Shown here in pieces: positions 61,563-64,000 of a stretch of 64,000 bases of DNA. The first letter of the stretch is position 1; every line of letters starts with the position of its first letter. The DNA is from Mesorhizobium tamadayense (lineage in GTDB: Bacteria > Pseudomonadota > Alphaproteobacteria > Rhizobiales > Rhizobiaceae): the NCBI RefSeq assembly GCF_003863365.1, contig NZ_RQXT01000006.1:124001-188000 (forward strand), in the 5' to 3' direction. The position numbers and the translations under genes were made by a program. Under the pieces are notes generated by a model. The model ran no database searches. It worked only from the letters and a program-made list of their open reading frames with translations, and had not been told where the DNA came from.

Positions 61563-64000
61563 CTATTCGGCGGCCATTGCTACCCGCAGTTCCGGTTCCT
61601 CCGTCGAAACCTCGTGGATATCGTCCGCAATTGGGATCTCGTCGGCAGTCGGCTTGACGCGGAACCAGGCGGCATAGAGCGCGGGAAGGAAGAGCAGGAT
61701 CAGCACCGTGCCGACCGCCGTGCCGCCGATCAGCGTATAAGCCATCGATCCCCAGAAGACGGAGTGCGTGAGGGGGATGAAAGCCAGCACGGCGGCAAGT
61801 GCCGTCAGGATCACGGGCCTCGTGCGTTGCACCGTGGCCTCGATGACGGCGTGATAGCCGTCAAGGCCGGCAGCACGGTTCTCCTTGATCTGTTCGGTCA
61901 GGATCAGCGTGTTGCGCATCAGGATGCCGGCCAGTCCTATCAGGCCCAGAATGGCGTTGAATCCGAAGGGCTGGTTGAAGGTGAGCAGCATCGGCACGAC
62001 GCCGACAAGGCCGAGCGGTGCCGTCAGCATGACCAAAGACATCGTCGAGAAGGATCGCACCTGCAGCATGATGACGATCAGCATGGCGGCTATCATGGCC
62101 GGGAAGACCTTGCCTAACGCGGTGTTGGCCTTTTCAGCCTCCTCGATCGATCCGCCCAATTCGATGCGATAGCCGACCGGAAGGGATGCGATCAGCGGCT
62201 GAAGGGCCTTCATGATCTGCTTGGAAACCTCCGGAGGCTGAGTCGCCTCGTTGATATCTGAACGGATCGTGACGACAGGCGTGCGATCGCGGCGCTTCAG
62301 GATCGGCTCTTCCAGATGGATTTCCGAATGGCCGATCTGGTCGAGCGGAATCGAGCGGCCGTCCCGGCTCATCAGCGAGAAATCCGCCAGACGCGCCGGA
62401 TCCAGCCGCTCGACGCCGGCGCTGCGCGCCACGATGGGGACATTGCGGATGTCCTCGCGGACCTGCGTGACGGGGATGCCGGTGAGCAGGAACTGCAGTT
62501 GCTGGCCCACCTCCGCCGGCGAGAGGCCGATGAGGTTCAGTCGATCCTGATCCGGGACGAAGCGAAGCACCGGCGCGCGGTCGCCCCAGTCGCGGTTGGC
62601 CTGCCGCACGTCGGGGACGCCCCGCATGATGTCGAGGGCCTTTTCGGAAATGCTGTAGAGTTGCTCGGGATCGGGTCCCATGACCCGGAATTCGACCGGG
62701 AACGGCGTGTAGGGGCCGAATACGAGCTGCGTGACGCGGACACGAGCCTCGGGTGCAAGCCCCTGCGCCACCGCCCCCCGGAGCCGGTGCTTCAACGCCT
62801 CGCGCGCCTCGGCGTTCGGGGTCAGCACGACAATCTTGGCGAAGGCAGGATCGGGCAGTTCCGGCGCCATCGCGAAGAAGAAGCGTGGAGCGCCCTGACC
62901 GACATAGCTGGTGACGATCTTGGCCTCGGGCTGGCTGTCCAGCCAATGCTCGAGCTTCTCGACCGTCGCGGTCGTCGTCTCGATGCCGGTGCCTTCCGGC
63001 AGGCGAACCTCGACAAGCACTTCCGGGCGGTCCGACGTCGGGAAGAACTGCTGCTTGAGGGAGCCCATTCCGACGACGGAAATCGCGAAGGCGATGCCGA
63101 CGATACCGCAGGTGACGAACTTGTGGCGCACGGCAAAGGTGATGAGCCGCCGCAGGCGCCGGTAATTCGGCGTGTCGTAGATAGCGTGGTGACCGCCTTC
63201 GACCGGTTTGATCGCGGGCAGCATCTTGACGCCGAGATAGGGCGTGAAGACCACCGCGACGATCCAGGAGACGATGAGGGCGAACCCCACGACCCAGAAG
63301 ATGTTGCCGGCGTATTCGCCGGCCGTGGAGCGCGCGAAGCCCACCGGCAGGAAGCCGGCGATCGTCACGAGTGTTCCCGACAGCATCGGCGCCGCGGTGT
63401 GGCTCCACGCATAGGCTGCCGCCTTGATGCGGTCCATGCCCTCTTCCATTTTCACCACCATCACCTCGATGGCGATGATGGCGTCGTCCACCAGCAGACC
63501 AAGCGCCAGAATAAGGGCGCCGAGCGTGATTCGATCGAAGAACCGGCCGGTCTCCAGCATGATGAGGAACACGACGGCGAGCGTCAGCGGGACGGCAGCC
63601 GCCACGACGATGCCGACGCGCCAGCCCATGCTGAGCAGGCTGATCAGCAGCACGACGCCGAGCGCCATCGCGAACTTCAACATGAACTCGTCAACCGCCG
63701 AGGTGATGTTCACGGCCTGATCGGACACCTTGTCGAGCGTCATTCCGAGCGGCAACGTCTTTGCGATGGCCGCCGTCCTGTCCTCCAGCGCCTTGCCGAG
63801 CGCGCGACCATCCCAGCCCTCCTGCATAACGGCCGCGAGCATGATTGTGGGCTCGCCCTGGCGCCGGATGAGGTAAGTGGGAGGGTCTTCATAGCCGCGG
63901 CTGACCTCGGCGATGTCGGAGAGCTTCAGCGTCCGCCCCGCAGCGACAATCGGCGTGTCGGCGATCGCCTGAACGCTGTCATAAGCGCCGTCGACCCGGA
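61563..64000 (-). CDS. RND-family efflux pump inner-membrane subunit (5' end outside window)
   Basis: At least 812 residues of an AcrB/MexB-like resistance-nodulation-division transporter; the N-terminal part is beyond the window. Seen: end of the first pore domain (SDIAEVSRGYEDPPTYLIRR), helices with the proton-relay motif LGLLVDDAIIAIEVMVVKME, a second periplasmic half, and the last helix bundle (MRNTLILTEQIKENRA). The C-terminus ends ELRVAMAAE. Uses proton motive force to export toxic compounds; partner genes are not in the window. Confidence 0.92.
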   Translation of the reverse strand, partial: RVDGAYDSVQAIADTPIVAAGRTLKLSDIAEVSRGYEDPPTYLIRRQGEPTIMLAAVMQEGWDGRALGKALEDRTAAIAKTLPLGMTLDKVSDQAVNITSAVDEFMLKFAMALGVVLLISLLSMGWRVGIVVAAAVPLTLAVVFLIMLETGRFFDRITLGALILALGLLVDDAIIAIEVMVVKMEEGMDRIKAAAYAWSHTAAPMLSGTLVTIAGFLPVGFARSTAGEYAGNIFWVVGFALIVSWIVAVVFTPYLGVKMLPAIKPVEGGHHAIYDTPNYRRLRRLITFAVRHKFVTCGIVGIAFAISVVGMGSLKQQFFPTSDRPEVLVEVRLPEGTGIETTTATVEKLEHWLDSQPEAKIVTSYVGQGAPRFFFAMAPELPDPAFAKIVVLTPNAEAREALKHRLRGAVAQGLAPEARVRVTQLVFGPYTPFPVEFRVMGPDPEQLYSISEKALDIMRGVPDVRQANRDWGDRAPVLRFVPDQDRLNLIGLSPAEVGQQLQFLLTGIPVTQVREDIRNVPIVARSAGVERLDPARLADFSLMSRDGRSIPLDQIGHSEIHLEEPILKRRDRTPVVTIRSDINEATQPPEVSKQIMKALQPLIASLPVGYRIELGGSIEEAEKANTALGKVFPAMIAAMLIVIMLQVRSFSTMSLVMLTAPLGLVGVVPMLLTFNQPFGFNAILGLIGLAGILMRNTLILTEQIKENRAAGLDGYHAVIEATVQRTRPVILTALAAVLAFIPLTHSVFWGSMAYTLIGGTAVGTVLILLFLPALYAAWFRVKPTADEIPIADDIHEVSTEEPELRVAMAAE

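Overview
The window looks like chromosomal DNA of a Mesorhizobium-type alphaproteobacterium (Rhizobiales). This rests on the GC-rich coding sequence, the EcfG/NepR/PhyR general stress locus, several HWE/HisKA_2 histidine kinases, the rhizobial palindromic intergenic repeats, DUF1127 proteins, a TrcR (DUF1013) regulator and a split tkt-gap-pgk-fba cluster. I see no phage, insertion sequence, plasmid or CRISPR signature. The genus is inferred from gene content and style, not from a marker gene.

Layout. 1-2.7 kb: a ring-cleaving dioxygenase (cut by the window edge) divergent from a sulfatase/phosphonate-monoester hydrolase. An 8-bp tandem repeat then fills the gap to a convergent gene. 2.8-15.1 kb: a general-stress-response island. 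It holds ecfG and nepR divergent from phyR, three HWE-type sensor kinases, a single-domain response regulator and small membrane or envelope proteins. I find seven perfect GGAAC-N16-CGTT promoters there, in front of a triple PRC-barrel protein, a diacylglycerol-kinase-like lipid kinase, a small membrane protein, a DUF883/holin pair, nepR-ecfG, phyR and a DUF1328 protein. 15.2-20.3 kb: a xylose-type ABC transporter (xylF-xylH-xylG) divergent from a ROK repressor, with a palindromic operator candidate. 20.6-25.9 kb: pstS-pstC-pstA-pstB-phoU-phoB behind a three-repeat Pho box, with no phoR alongside.

26.3-29.7 kb: a large PAS-rich hybrid histidine kinase. 30-36.6 kb: small secreted proteins, a glutathione-S-transferase-like protein with a histone-H1-like Lys/Ala tail, VOC and SRPBCC proteins, a class III nucleotide cyclase, rearranged duplicated fragments and tRNA-Glu(CTC). 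36.6-48.6 kb: core genes rluD, rpoH, a 1-Cys peroxiredoxin, zapA, tkt, gap, a K+/H+ antiporter, pgk and fba. 48.7-55.4 kb: DUF899, DUF1127 proteins, a YafY/WYL regulator with repeated palindromes, trcR, a quinone oxidoreductase and an MFS transporter. 55.4-58.7 kb: an ArsR/SRPBCC region with one SRPBCC gene decayed by several frameshifts, a GST, and an alpha/beta hydrolase divergent from an HxlR regulator. 58.7-64 kb: rpmF, mtgA, ispA and the C-terminal part of an RND efflux pump.

The most coherent story is the stress island. Sensor kinases would feed PhyR, phosphorylated PhyR would bind NepR and free EcfG, and EcfG would fire the seven local promoters. Their products mostly act at the envelope or membrane. 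Secondary points of interest are the repeat families placed in convergent gene gaps, hairpins placed just after substrate-binding-protein genes in two ABC operons, the histone-tailed GST and the decayed SRPBCC gene.
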